Positions 44,811 through 52,785 of a stretch of 56,628 bases of DNA are shown here, in pieces. The stretch covers positions 1-56,628 of the forward strand of contig JBPYFK010000042.1 of NCBI GenBank assembly GCA_051984675.1, in the 5' to 3' direction. Position 1 is the first letter of the stretch. Each line of letters begins with the position of its first letter. Origin of the DNA: JBPYFK01 sp051984675 (GTDB lineage: Bacteria > Actinomycetota > Actinomycetes > Mycobacteriales > Pseudonocardiaceae). The notes beneath the pieces are model-generated. The model worked only from the letters and a program-made list of their open reading frames with translations. It did no database searches and was not told where the DNA came from. The translations under genes and the position numbers were made by a program.

Positions 44811-45806
44811 ATGAAGAACACCACTCGACGCGGCATGATCGCTGCGGCAGCCGTCGCCGTACTCCTCGGGGGTACGGCCACCGCCAACGCGCTCACCAGC
44901 AACGAATCCGCCCAGCCGGCCGCCAACAGCCCGGACATGGTCGTCCGCGATTTCCAAGCCGTCAACGGCAGCACCAAGTGGCAGCCCACCGGCAAGCTGA
45001 AACTGAACTTCCAGACTTACCACACCGAAGGGATCGCCTTCGCCGGCGACCGCATCTTCCTCTCCGCGGTTCAGGTCATCGAACCGACGACGAAATATCC
45101 GACCCCGCAGGGTGGATACGACCGCACCCCAGGCAAAGGCATCGGCCACGTCTTCGTCATGGACCGCCAAGGCAACCTCCAAAAAGACATCGTCCTCGGC
45201 GAAGGAGACATGTACCACCCCGCCGGCCTGGACTTCGACGGCACGAACGTCTGGGTCCCCGTCGCCCAATACCGTCCCAACAGCAGCGCCATCATCTACA
45301 GCATCGACGCCACCACGTTGGCCGTGCACAAGCAGTTCCAGGTCGGCGACCACATCGGCGGCATCATCCGCGACGAGCAAACCGGCCACCTGATCGGCAA
45401 CAACTGGGGCTCCCGACGCTTCTACGAATGGGATCTCGCTGGCCACCAGATAGCGACCTGGGACAACCCCAGCTTCTTCGTCGACTACCAGGACTGCCAA
45501 CATCTAGCCGACCGCAAGATGATCTGCGGCGGAATCAGCAACCTGCCCCAGACCCCGACCGCCGGTGGCACCAACGCCACCTATGAGCTCGGCGGCGTCG
45601 GGCTGACCGACCTGCGCAGCCACGACATCGTGCACGAGGTGCCGTTCCAACAGTGGTCCACCGCTGGTCACGTGGCCACCCGCAACCCCTTCAAGATCGC
45701 TGCTAACGGCAACACCCTCACCATGTCGGTCGCCCCAGACAACGGCGACGAGGGCAACGGCACCGAAATCCTGACCTACCAGGCCACCATCAACCCTGCC
45801 CCCTGA
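44811..45806 (+). CDS. secreted DUF6454 family protein
   Basis: A 331-residue exported protein. A twin-Arg-like or Sec signal (TRRGMIAAAAVAVLLGGTAT, cleavage after about 28) precedes a domain with propeller-like blades (HTEGIAFAGDRIFLSAVQV, YHPAGLDFDGTNVWVPVAQY, GGIIRDEQTGHLIGNNWGS). This matches the DUF6454 family of actinobacteria; function unknown, but conserved His and Asp suggest a hydrolase or binding protein. Confidence 0.85.
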   Translation: MKNTTRRGMIAAAAVAVLLGGTATANALTSNESAQPAANSPDMVVRDFQAVNGSTKWQPTGKLKLNFQTYHTEGIAFAGDRIFLSAVQVIEPTTKYPTPQGGYDRTPGKGIGHVFVMDRQGNLQKDIVLGEGDMYHPAGLDFDGTNVWVPVAQYRPNSSAIIYSIDATTLAVHKQFQVGDHIGGIIRDEQTGHLIGNNWGSRRFYEWDLAGHQIATWDNPSFFVDYQDCQHLADRKMICGGISNLPQTPTAGGTNATYELGGVGLTDLRSHDIVHEVPFQQWSTAGHVATRNPFKIAANGNTLTMSVAPDNGDEGNGTEILTYQATINPAP

Positions 45807-45817
45807 CCCAACACCCC

Positions 45818-45864
45818 TGCGGGGTCGGCGACTCGATCAACACAACCGAGCCACCGACCCCGCA
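45818..45864 (+). terminator. terminator after the DUF6454 gene
   Basis: Eleven-base perfect arms (45818-45828, 45854-45864) with an inner CTCG/CGAG stem, 12 bases after the stop. Confidence 0.8.
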
Positions 45865-46142
45865 CGGTCCTAAGCCGCGGCTGCCCATCGGACTGCCCGA
45901 TACAGAGGCCCTCTGCATATCGGGGTGGCGGGACATGGAATCCACGACCTCTTCGACCCGAACGCAGTGCTCAAACGCTAACCTGGTGTTTGCCAGTGCG
46001 GTCTGATGTCGTTGAGCTGGGCAGACATGTCGTTCGGTGTCGGTCAGTATCAGTCGATGATGTTGCTCATGCTGACTCCATGCTGACAGCGGCCATCGCG
46101 CCGGTCTGCAGTACCTAGGCCCTGCAGACTGGGTGAGCTGGG
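45865..46142. other. short gap before the tRNA remnant
   Basis: No gene supported. Confidence 0.4.
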
Positions 46143-46184
46143 CGCGTTCGGCAGGATTCGAACCTGCAACCTTCTGATCTGTGG
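46143..46184 (-). tRNA. 3' half of a tRNA-Arg-like gene (att-type remnant)
   Basis: On the minus strand TCAGA-AGGTT leads into a perfect five-base T stem with loop TTCGAAT and an acceptor strand CGAACGC with discriminator G. The TCAGAAGGTT segment is typical of actinobacterial tRNA-Arg. Homology breaks in the anticodon loop: there is no T33, no 5' anticodon strand and no D-arm. Like the half-gene at 28.3 kb it looks like an attachment-site duplicate. The anticodon cannot be read. Confidence 0.72.
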
Positions 46185-46641
46185 TCCGTGATCAACAGTG
46201 TTTGTCGCTGATTGTCAACATACCTCGTCACCTGAGCAAATGCCGATTTTGAGTGTTGTGCGAGTTGACGTCTTTTGCCGTCGATTGAGGATGATTTTTG
46301 GCGATTAATTGGCGACTCCGGCGTCCCCTGCTCCGGCTACCACATGACATTGAGTCGACGCTGGACGAGCGCCGGAAGGTTCCCTGCCACGAGTCGAGCG
46401 TGCGACACCCGCTTTATGAGTTGACGTTTATGCCTGGCTCGCTGCGGCTGCTGCAGCCTAGCCCTACCAGGCGCGATTCGGGCTGCTTCCGCCGTCTACA
46501 GAGACTTACGCCTCTGCTGCACGTGGACTTACGACCCTGCCACACATGCCGTGGAACGCGTGTGCTGTATGCGTACGGCGGATCACTGTGCGTCGCATGG
46601 ATGGTCTACGTCTCTAGACCCTGGACGTAAGGACCAAGATC
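46185..46641. other. gene-poor stretch right of the tRNA remnant
   Basis: AT-richer than the surroundings at 46185-46310; no gene supported. Confidence 0.4.
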
Positions 46642-46890
46642 ATGAGCACGAATTCAGAACCCGGGCAGAGCCCTACAGCTCTGATCATCTTGGACAGTGT
46701 CCTCGACTGTATGACCACCCTCGCTGTCGATTCTGATCGGCTAGGGAAGCTGATCTTTGCTGGCAACGGATCACGGAATGGACAGCGTCAAGCCAAACTG
46801 GCTTCAGAGCTGTCCGCGCTGGCGCTGACGTTGGCTGAGGCCAATCGCCGCCTTCAACGGTGCCTGGAGCTATCCCATGAAGATGATTGA
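46642..46890 (+). CDS. small helical protein
   Basis: An 82-residue protein with two helices (ALIILDSVLDCMTTLAV; LASELSALALTLAEANRRLQ). TAAGGA precedes the ATG. Not recognised. Ends about 200 bases before the GNAT remnant. Confidence 0.5.
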   Translation: MSTNSEPGQSPTALIILDSVLDCMTTLAVDSDRLGKLIFAGNGSRNGQRQAKLASELSALALTLAEANRRLQRCLELSHEDD

Positions 46891-47087
46891 GGGCCATCGA
46901 GACACCCGCCTTGCAAAGGCGGGGCAGCACGAAGCACTACCAGCACTTTCCGGGAAATCCCTGGTCAAGGGTCGATCTTGTCTATGTGTGTCTATCGGTG
47001 TTTGTGGCACTTGATCAGTGCCGTGTGCCCCAAATGTGCCCCGAGAGCTTCTGGAGCCGATGGCTCCCGTCGGCGGGTGGCCTGGAT

Positions 47088-47867
47088 GTGACCACAGGCA
47101 GCGTGGCTCCCGGGGAAGATCTTGTTATCGAACAGCGTGCCCTCCGCGCGTGGCCCGCCCTGGTGGCACAACTGGTGGCGCAAGAGGAAGGTGTGTGGCT
47201 ACTTCGAGCGACACCGAGTGTTGCTCGCCGTCGCTCGAATAGCGCCCTGCCACCGCTGCGTGGCGCACTCGACGGGTTGTCGCAGGTAGAAGCCTTCTAC
47301 AAGCGGCGAAATGCCGACATCCTCATCCAGGTCTCGCCAGCGCACCGACACGAGCTGCTGGACCAGCACCTGGCAGCACAGGGATATCAGCTGACCGCGC
47401 CTACCCTGATACTCCGTGCTTCGCTCGATGATGCCCGGCTGCAACAGGCGGTGGCATACCCAGTCGAGCTGGACACTAGGAATGAGCAGGGGACACAGGC
47501 TCTCGAGGTCATCGACGGACGATCGGATGCAGCCGGCGAGCTGGTAATGGACTGTATCCCGGGTGACATTATTTTCGCTCGCGCTTTCCGAGGCGACACA
47601 CTCCTCGGCGTAGGTGCCGGCGTTCTGGACGACGGCTGGTTTGGCGTGTTCTCCATGGGGACATTGCCTGGGTCATCGCCACGGCAAGCGACACGGAGTG
47701 GCAGCCTCTGTGCTCATAGCGCTGCTCCGATGGGCACAACGCGCAGGAGCGCACAGCTCCTGGCTCCACGTCGAGGCGGACAACGTCGCGCTCAGCGCTT
47801 GTACGCAGTCCATGGGTTCCAGCTCTCTCACCGTTACCACTACCGCCGGCCAGCGGCGACTGGCTAG
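47088..47867 (+). pseudogene. GNAT acetyltransferase with two frameshifts
   Basis: The first frame gives ALRAWPALVAQLVAQEEGVW, ARRRSNSALPPL, VEAFYKRRNADILIQVSP and GVFSMGTLP. The acetyl-CoA loop RHGKRHGVAASVLIALLRWA and GAHSSWLHVEADNVA then appear in another frame (about 47670-47795). The first frame resumes with RLYAVHGFQLSHRYHYRRP, the normal GNAT end. A +1 and a -1 change about 125 bp apart explain it. Either the gene is damaged across its cofactor site or the assembly has two errors. GTG 47088 is a likely start. Confidence 0.82.
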
Positions 47868-48054
47868 CACCAGCAACGGAATGCGGGAAGGCAATCGCGC
47901 CTTCACCACCGCGAGGGAGCGGCACCGACTCGCCGTTGCGTGTAACGCCTCCTCGTATCTTGGCGACGTTCTGGGTGGCCCCACGGTGCTGTTGGACCCC
48001 CGACCCAACCGCACCGCGGGGCCATGGTTTCGCTGGATCGAGAGCATGCGCTGA

Positions 48055-48278
48055 GCGTTGTGTCTGGACTCTTGTCTTGCGGGGTTGTGAGCACGTCACA
48101 TTTTGTGATGGCTGGCCGGATGCTTGAGTCGAGTGGTGCACGACGCATGTGGGTGCGCTAGCGCGGCGGCACTGCCCGCTAACCCACGGCCGTGACGGTC
48201 CGGGCCGAGCGCATCGAGGCAGACATCAGCTTCGGCGTGGCATTGGCGAGCGATTAGCGGTTCTAGCGCGGCTAAACG
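48055..48278. other. short gap
   Basis: No gene supported; several TAGCGC words occur toward the SDR promoter. Confidence 0.35.
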
Positions 48279-48311
48279 CTGCGCTAAATCCGGGTCACCC
48301 GTTTAGCGCAG
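48279..48311. promoter_or_regulatory. inverted repeat upstream of the SDR gene
   Basis: Ten-base perfect arms CTGCGCTAAA and TTTAGCGCAG around 13 bases, about 72-104 bases before the SDR start. It may be an operator or a terminator of upstream transcription. Confidence 0.5.
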
Positions 48312-48382
48312 GCTAGTAGCCTCTCGTCGCATTGCGTGCGGCGGTTGGTGAGTTGCCATCGGTTGCCACCCAGCCTGTGTTC

Positions 48383-49267
48383 ATGCGAGTTCTGGACGGC
48401 AAGGCCGTGGTCATTACCGGGGCCGGCCGAGGGTTGGGCAGGGCGTATGCGCTGCACGCGGCGAAAGCCGGTGCTGCCGTAGTGGTCAACGACGTGGACG
48501 GTGCGTTGGCGCAGGAAGTGGCGGGATGTATCCAGGAATCCGGCGGTCGCGCGGTGGCCAGTACCCAGTCCGTGGCCGACCCGGAGCAGGCCAGCGCGGT
48601 GATCGAGCGCTGCGTCACGGTATTCGGCGCGATCGATGGCCTGGTTAACAACGCCGCGTTGAACTACCACGCGCTGCCGTGGCAGGACGATCCGGGCCGG
48701 ATGCGTGCGCTCGTGGAGGTCAACGTGCTGGGGCCGCTGTACTGCGGTATCGCCGCGGCGAAGGTGATGTGCGCGCTGGGCAGCGGGGCGATCGTGAACG
48801 TGGCCTCCGGTTCGATGCTGGGTCAGGCCAGTGCCGCCGCATATTCGGCGTCTAAGGGTGCGGTCGCCTCGATGACGTACTCGTGGGCGATAGACCTCGC
48901 CGAGTATGGAATCCGGGTCAATGGCGTCTGCCCGCTGGCTTGGACCCGGATGCAGTCCGATCCGCTGGCACGGGTGCGCTGCACCCCGGCGGACTCCCCG
49001 GATCGGATTGCGCCGTTGGTGACCTATCTGCTCAGCGACCTCGCCGCCGGGATCAACGGCCAGCTCATTCGCTTCGTGGGCGACAAGCTATGCCTCGTGC
49101 GCCAACCGGCGGTTAAGGATCCGGTCCTGTTGCGCGACCAGTGGGAGGTGGAGGACATCGCCAGGGCCTTCGACCGCGAGCTCACCGACGCGCTCGAGCC
49201 ACCCTCTGGTCACCGGTGGTCGTTGACGGCCAATGACCTGAACACCGCGTCGAGCTCCAGCCAATAG
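48383..49267 (+). CDS. short-chain dehydrogenase/reductase
   Basis: A 294-residue classical SDR: cofactor motif TGAGRGLGRAYALHA, Asp in VNDVDG (NAD preference), NNAALNY, and the catalytic Ser in VASGS with YSASK. The C-terminal 80 residues are longer than usual and resemble SDRs of the MaoC-linked/hydroxyacyl type (LIRFVGDKLCLVRQP). ATG 48383 is chosen. Substrate unknown. Confidence 0.9.
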   Translation: MRVLDGKAVVITGAGRGLGRAYALHAAKAGAAVVVNDVDGALAQEVAGCIQESGGRAVASTQSVADPEQASAVIERCVTVFGAIDGLVNNAALNYHALPWQDDPGRMRALVEVNVLGPLYCGIAAAKVMCALGSGAIVNVASGSMLGQASAAAYSASKGAVASMTYSWAIDLAEYGIRVNGVCPLAWTRMQSDPLARVRCTPADSPDRIAPLVTYLLSDLAAGINGQLIRFVGDKLCLVRQPAVKDPVLLRDQWEVEDIARAFDRELTDALEPPSGHRWSLTANDLNTASSSSQ

Positions 49268-49701
49268 ATTCCGCCGTCAATTTGCCTCGGTATCAGGGCT
49301 TGCCGAGGTCAAGCCGATCATGGCGACTGCTGGTCCTGGTCTGCACAGGTTGTTTTAGACCGCTCGGCTGGCCGCGTCGACCCGCGCGCCCGCACAGTGC
49401 AACAGGGTCGCCGGGCCAGCCGAGCAGCCTCCCCGCGCTGTGTCCAGCGCGGGGAGGCCCTAACGTTCGTATCGAGCGACGACCACCAGGTGTTACACGC
49501 TAGTCACAGTCCGCGCTCGTGCGCCGACTGTCGGGCCACAAGGACGGGTGGCCTCCTCAGCATTCGTGAAGGGACTAGCTCGATGTGGATGCCGTCGGAA
49601 TGGCCGGCTACTGCGCCTGAAGTGGTTCTTGTCGCTGGGATACCGGGTTCTGTACGATCTTCCGTGTGCGGGCGCGTTTTCCGTTAAGGAGCAACGCACC
49701 A
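49268..49701. other. intergenic region
   Basis: No gene supported in about 430 bases. AAGGAGC ahead of 49702 is the next ribosome binding site. Confidence 0.4.
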
Positions 49702-49923
49702 ATGTATAAGGTTATTCGGGAAATCAACGGTCAGTCGGTCAAGTTCAGCAAGGCGCAACAGAGCCACATCGATGGCAACGAATGCGTGCACTTCGGCTCG
49801 TCCAACGGTATGGTTTACCTCTACGAAAGCGACAATCCAGACATCGTGCTTACAACGACGGCCAGTAAGTGGAACGTCTTTGCCGATGCTGTGACAAAGG
49901 GCGAGTTCCAAGCCCAGAACTGA
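49702..49923 (+). CDS. DUF397-like small protein
   Basis: A 73-residue protein. CVHFGSSNGMVYLYESDNPD followed by TASKWNVFADAVTKGEF follows the DUF397 pattern (Cys-Val, then D-S-x-x-P, then W-x-x-F-x-x-x-V-x-x-G-E-F). DUF397 genes usually sit next to an XRE-TPR regulator, but the only one here is a remnant 6 kb away. AAGGAG precedes the ATG. Confidence 0.75.
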   Translation: MYKVIREINGQSVKFSKAQQSHIDGNECVHFGSSNGMVYLYESDNPDIVLTTTASKWNVFADAVTKGEFQAQN

Positions 49924-49935
49924 CTAGAACAGCAC

Positions 49936-49976
49936 CGAGCGCCTCACCCGCTCCACGAGGCCGGGTGGGGCGCTCG
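49936..49976 (+). terminator. terminator after the DUF397-like gene
   Basis: Fifteen-base arms (49936-49950, 49962-49976) with one G-U pair and an 11-base loop, 13 bases after the stop. Confidence 0.85.
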
Positions 49977-50532
49977 TCTGCTAGCCAACCTCGTCAGGTC
50001 GAGATCGAGCGTGCGAGTGGCGGAAGAGGGGCCGCCTATCTGCGGGGCAGGCCGCTGCCTGCCCCTTGATGCCCTGCCCCAGGGGCGCAGAGGCTCACGG
50101 GTCAAGCCCTGATCGCTGTGCCCAGCAGGCAGCCCGGCTTCGACGCCGCAGCGCGATCAGGGCTTGAGGCGTGAGGGGCGCCCCGATACGCTGCGCGGCC
50201 CCTCTGGAGGCACGGAGGTGACCCTCTCATCTGGCGGCCCCTGCGTGGTCCCGGCCGCCCTGCCTTCCGCTTCGGGCCGCGCGCGGGCGCCGGGACCGGC
50301 GGCAGCCGCACGAACCGGCGTCCCGCTTGCGCGGCCCACAAACAGCAGGCAGGCGGCCCCGCAGGGGCCGCCGCTTGATGGAGAGAAGAGAGTCTAAACG
50401 CGCGAACCAAGCCAAGGGCTGTCGGATCACAAACCAAGGCAAGGGCAAACCAAGGCAGAACACTGGGTATCTGCTGGGCGAGGGTTGCACGCCGTCGGCA
50501 AAGTCAGGTCTTGTCTGGTGAACAGGAGTTGT
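49977..50532. other. gene-poor GC-rich stretch
   Basis: No gene supported. It holds the 15-base inverted repeat at 50102-50167 and ends at the transposase remnant. Confidence 0.4.
50102..50167. repeat. 15-bp inverted repeat
   Basis: Perfect arms TCAAGCCCTGATCGC (50102-50116) and its complement (50153-50167), 36 bases apart. Possibly the end of a decayed insertion sequence or a transcription terminator. Confidence 0.6.
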
Positions 50533-50676
50533 GACGGGTAGGAGTGGGTCCCAGGCGTGGTGTCGCAGGGCTTGGGCGATGTTGGTGACAGCGTTGATCC
50601 GTAGGATGCTCATGGCTTGGTTGCTGTTGCACCGCACCGGAAGCATGGGAATTTCGTTGGTCTTGTCATGTACCGC
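50533..50676 (-). mobile_element. internally deleted ISAs1-type transposase remnant
   Basis: The minus strand reads AVHDKTNEIPM, a block from the middle of ISAs1-family transposases, directly joined to QAMSILRINAVTNIAQALRH then HAWDPLLPV, their C-terminal block. The part between is lost. GGCAAAGTCAGG just outside (50499-50510) is close to GGCAAAGTCGGG near the second remnant at 52.3 kb and may be a terminal repeat. Confidence 0.7.
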
Positions 50677-50903
50677 GCGCGCTGACCGGCGGCCGAGCCC
50701 GGTGGCGCCGCTAGCCCGTCGCTGGTCCAGCTCTTGCAATGACCGTTGACAACGGACTACGGAATTTGCCCCCCAGGGTTTGCTGTCGCAGATCGGATTG
50801 CTAATCTCCGGTGACTCTCGTCGCGCCCGTTGGTGTGTAACCAGGTCGGGGAAAACGGTGCGCAGCAGGAGCGCTGCGTTTTTCTGACCTGAAGGGACCC
50901 CTC

Positions 50904-51668
50904 ATGCGGGTAAATGTGCTGCGTACCGGTGGCATTGTCGTCGCCGCCGCTTCGGCTCTCCTCATCGCCGCAGTTAGCCCGGCCGTCGGCGGTGCGGCCA
51001 CATCAAGTTCTGGTTCTGCCTACGGCGCGGACGCCAACGTCTCGCTGCTGCCCAGCCCGCTGGCCCCGAAGGGGATCACGGTCAACACCGGCAGGATGGC
51101 CTCGTCCGACATCACCGGGAAGAACTCCGCCACAGCCGTCGACGCCCCGTTGCAGGGGCTGGTCACGGCCAAAGTGATCACGAGCTCAGCCAAGCAGGCT
51201 GCCCCCGCCGCTGACGTCACCTCAAAGGCGGCGCTGGTGCAAGCAAAACTGCCCGTGTTGACAGCACTGGCCGGCACCACCCCGACCGCGTCCGTGATCA
51301 GCTCGCAGTGCCATGCGACCCTCGGCGGCGTGACCGGCAGCGCCAACCTCGCCGACCTCAACCTGGGCAAGATCGGCAAGTTTTCCGCGCCGTCGCCCAA
51401 CCAAACGGTGGAGGTCCCCGGTGTGCTCAAGGTGATCGGCAACGAGCAGATCCACAACAGTGACGGCAGCCTGACGGTCAACGCCCTGCACATCAAGCTC
51501 CTCGGCGGACAGGCCGCCGCTTTGGGCAGCGGCGACATCATCCTGGCCTCCTCGACCTGCGCCAAGGCCGCCCCGCCGGCAGCGAAGGCGCCCGGGCAGG
51601 TCAGCATCGTTCCGGTGGGCGCTCCGCAAACCGGCGACGGCTCCTTGGCCACCGCGATCAAGGAATAA
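50904..51668 (+). CDS. choice-of-anchor P family exported protein
   Basis: A 254-residue protein with a Sec signal (GGIVVAAASALLIAAVSPAVGG, cleavage near residue 32) and the choice-of-anchor P domain: SGSAYGADANVSLL at the start and NALHIKLLGG with GSGDIILASSTC at the end. The tail VPVGAPQTGDGSLATAIKE resembles a sorting motif for a class F sortase, but no hydrophobic helix or positive tail follows. It is followed after six bases by the sortase gene, so the sortase is the likely partner. Confidence 0.85.
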   Translation: MRVNVLRTGGIVVAAASALLIAAVSPAVGGAATSSSGSAYGADANVSLLPSPLAPKGITVNTGRMASSDITGKNSATAVDAPLQGLVTAKVITSSAKQAAPAADVTSKAALVQAKLPVLTALAGTTPTASVISSQCHATLGGVTGSANLADLNLGKIGKFSAPSPNQTVEVPGVLKVIGNEQIHNSDGSLTVNALHIKLLGGQAAALGSGDIILASSTCAKAAPPAAKAPGQVSIVPVGAPQTGDGSLATAIKE

Positions 51669-51674
51669 CCAACA

Positions 51675-52289
51675 GTGCACGCCATCATTCGGCGGACACG
51701 GCATGGCCGCCCCCACCACTGGTGGGCGGCCATGCTGCTGTCCCTGGCCACAAGCCTGTCGCTGGTTGGTTGCGGCACCCCCAACCCGGCGCCAGCACCA
51801 GCACCCCCCGCGGCCCAGGCACCCGCCAGCACGCAAGCCCCGCGGTCACTCCCCGCCTGGATCGATATCCCCAGTATCGGAGCACGATCCTCACTGATTC
51901 AGCTTGGGCTGAATCCCGACAGGACCATCGAGATTCCCCCGGTCAGCCAGCCCAAGCAGGCCGGCTGGTACAAATACAGCCCGCCACCCGGCCAGATTGG
52001 GCCGGCGGTGGTCCTGGGCCACATCGACGGGGAACATCAAGAAGGCATCTTCTGGCGCCTGCACGACGTCAAGGCCGGCGAGAAGGTGACGGTCGGCATG
52101 CAGGACGGCAGCACCCTGACCTTCGTCGTCACCAGGGTCGACCAGATCGCCAAGAATGACTTCCCGACCAGTGCGGTGTATGGCAACACTGCCGATCCGG
52201 AACTACGACTGATCACCTGTGGCGGCGCCTTCGACGCTGCAACCCACAATTACCTGGACAACATCATCGTCTACGCCACACTGGCCTGA
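51675..52289 (+). CDS. class F sortase
   Basis: A 204-residue sortase. The N-terminus has a hydrophobic helix ending in a lipobox-like LVGC (Cys33), so it may be a lipoprotein, then a Pro/Ala linker and the catalytic domain: His116 (LGHIDGEHQEGIFWRL) and Cys182 (LRLITCGGAFD). The Arg usually found after the Cys is not obvious; Leu194 is in NYLDN where many members have Arg. The GTG start is six bases after the previous stop. It would transfer the upstream protein or another substrate to the wall. Confidence 0.88.
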   Translation: MHAIIRRTRHGRPHHWWAAMLLSLATSLSLVGCGTPNPAPAPAPPAAQAPASTQAPRSLPAWIDIPSIGARSSLIQLGLNPDRTIEIPPVSQPKQAGWYKYSPPPGQIGPAVVLGHIDGEHQEGIFWRLHDVKAGEKVTVGMQDGSTLTFVVTRVDQIAKNDFPTSAVYGNTADPELRLITCGGAFDAATHNYLDNIIVYATLA

Positions 52290-52323
52290 AGGGGCAAGGC
52301 CAGGGTCCCGGCAAAGTCGGGTT

Positions 52324-52446
52324 TCAGCATGTGAGGAGTAGTTCGATGGGCCCGGTGAAGTCGTGGGCGTGATGTCGGAAGGCGGCGATGTTGGTGTGGC
52401 CGGCGCGTCGGAGCAAGCTGATGGCGGTGTTGCGGAGGCTGGCCAT
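52324..52446 (-). mobile_element. C-terminal remnant of an ISAs1-type transposase
   Basis: Forty codons, MASLRNTAISLLRRAGHTNI then AAFRHHAHDFTGPIELLLTC and a TGA, are the end of an ISAs1-family transposase. GGCAAAGTCGGG lies just downstream (52312-52323). The rest of the element is gone. Confidence 0.75.
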
Positions 52447-52479
52447 GCTGTCCTAGCTTGCCCTGTCCGCTCGGTCGTC

Positions 52480-52618
52480 AGCGTCGAAGAACGCGGAGAT
52501 ACTCGCATTGCGGCACGAGGTCGCTGTGCTGCGACGCAACAACCCGAGACCTCGCCTGTCCTGGCCGGACCGCGCGGTCCTGGCCGCACCGGTCCGGATG
52601 CCTCCTGACGCGACATAG
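52480..52618 (+). mobile_element. remnant of an IS3/IS481-type transposase
   Basis: ASKNAEILALRHEVAVLRRN then NPRPRLSWPDRAVLAA is the N-terminal helix of integrase-core transposases common in actinomycetes; the frame then runs into a TAG. Confidence 0.65.
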
Positions 52619-52785
52619 CAGCGTCATAGGGGCACCCCCACGTTAGGCCGTATTGCTGATTCTCCACAGTTGTTTAACGATCAAGTAGTTAACTCGCTAG
52701 TAGGTCAACGTTAAATGTCTGGCGAACCGTCGTGCTGATCGCTCGTGCCGACCGTGCGAGTGATCTCCTCGAAGGAGGCAGGATC

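Noticed and set aside
49977..50440. Small proline/glycine-rich frames after the DUF397-like gene
   Set aside because: Composition is that of non-coding GC-rich DNA and both strands are equally open.
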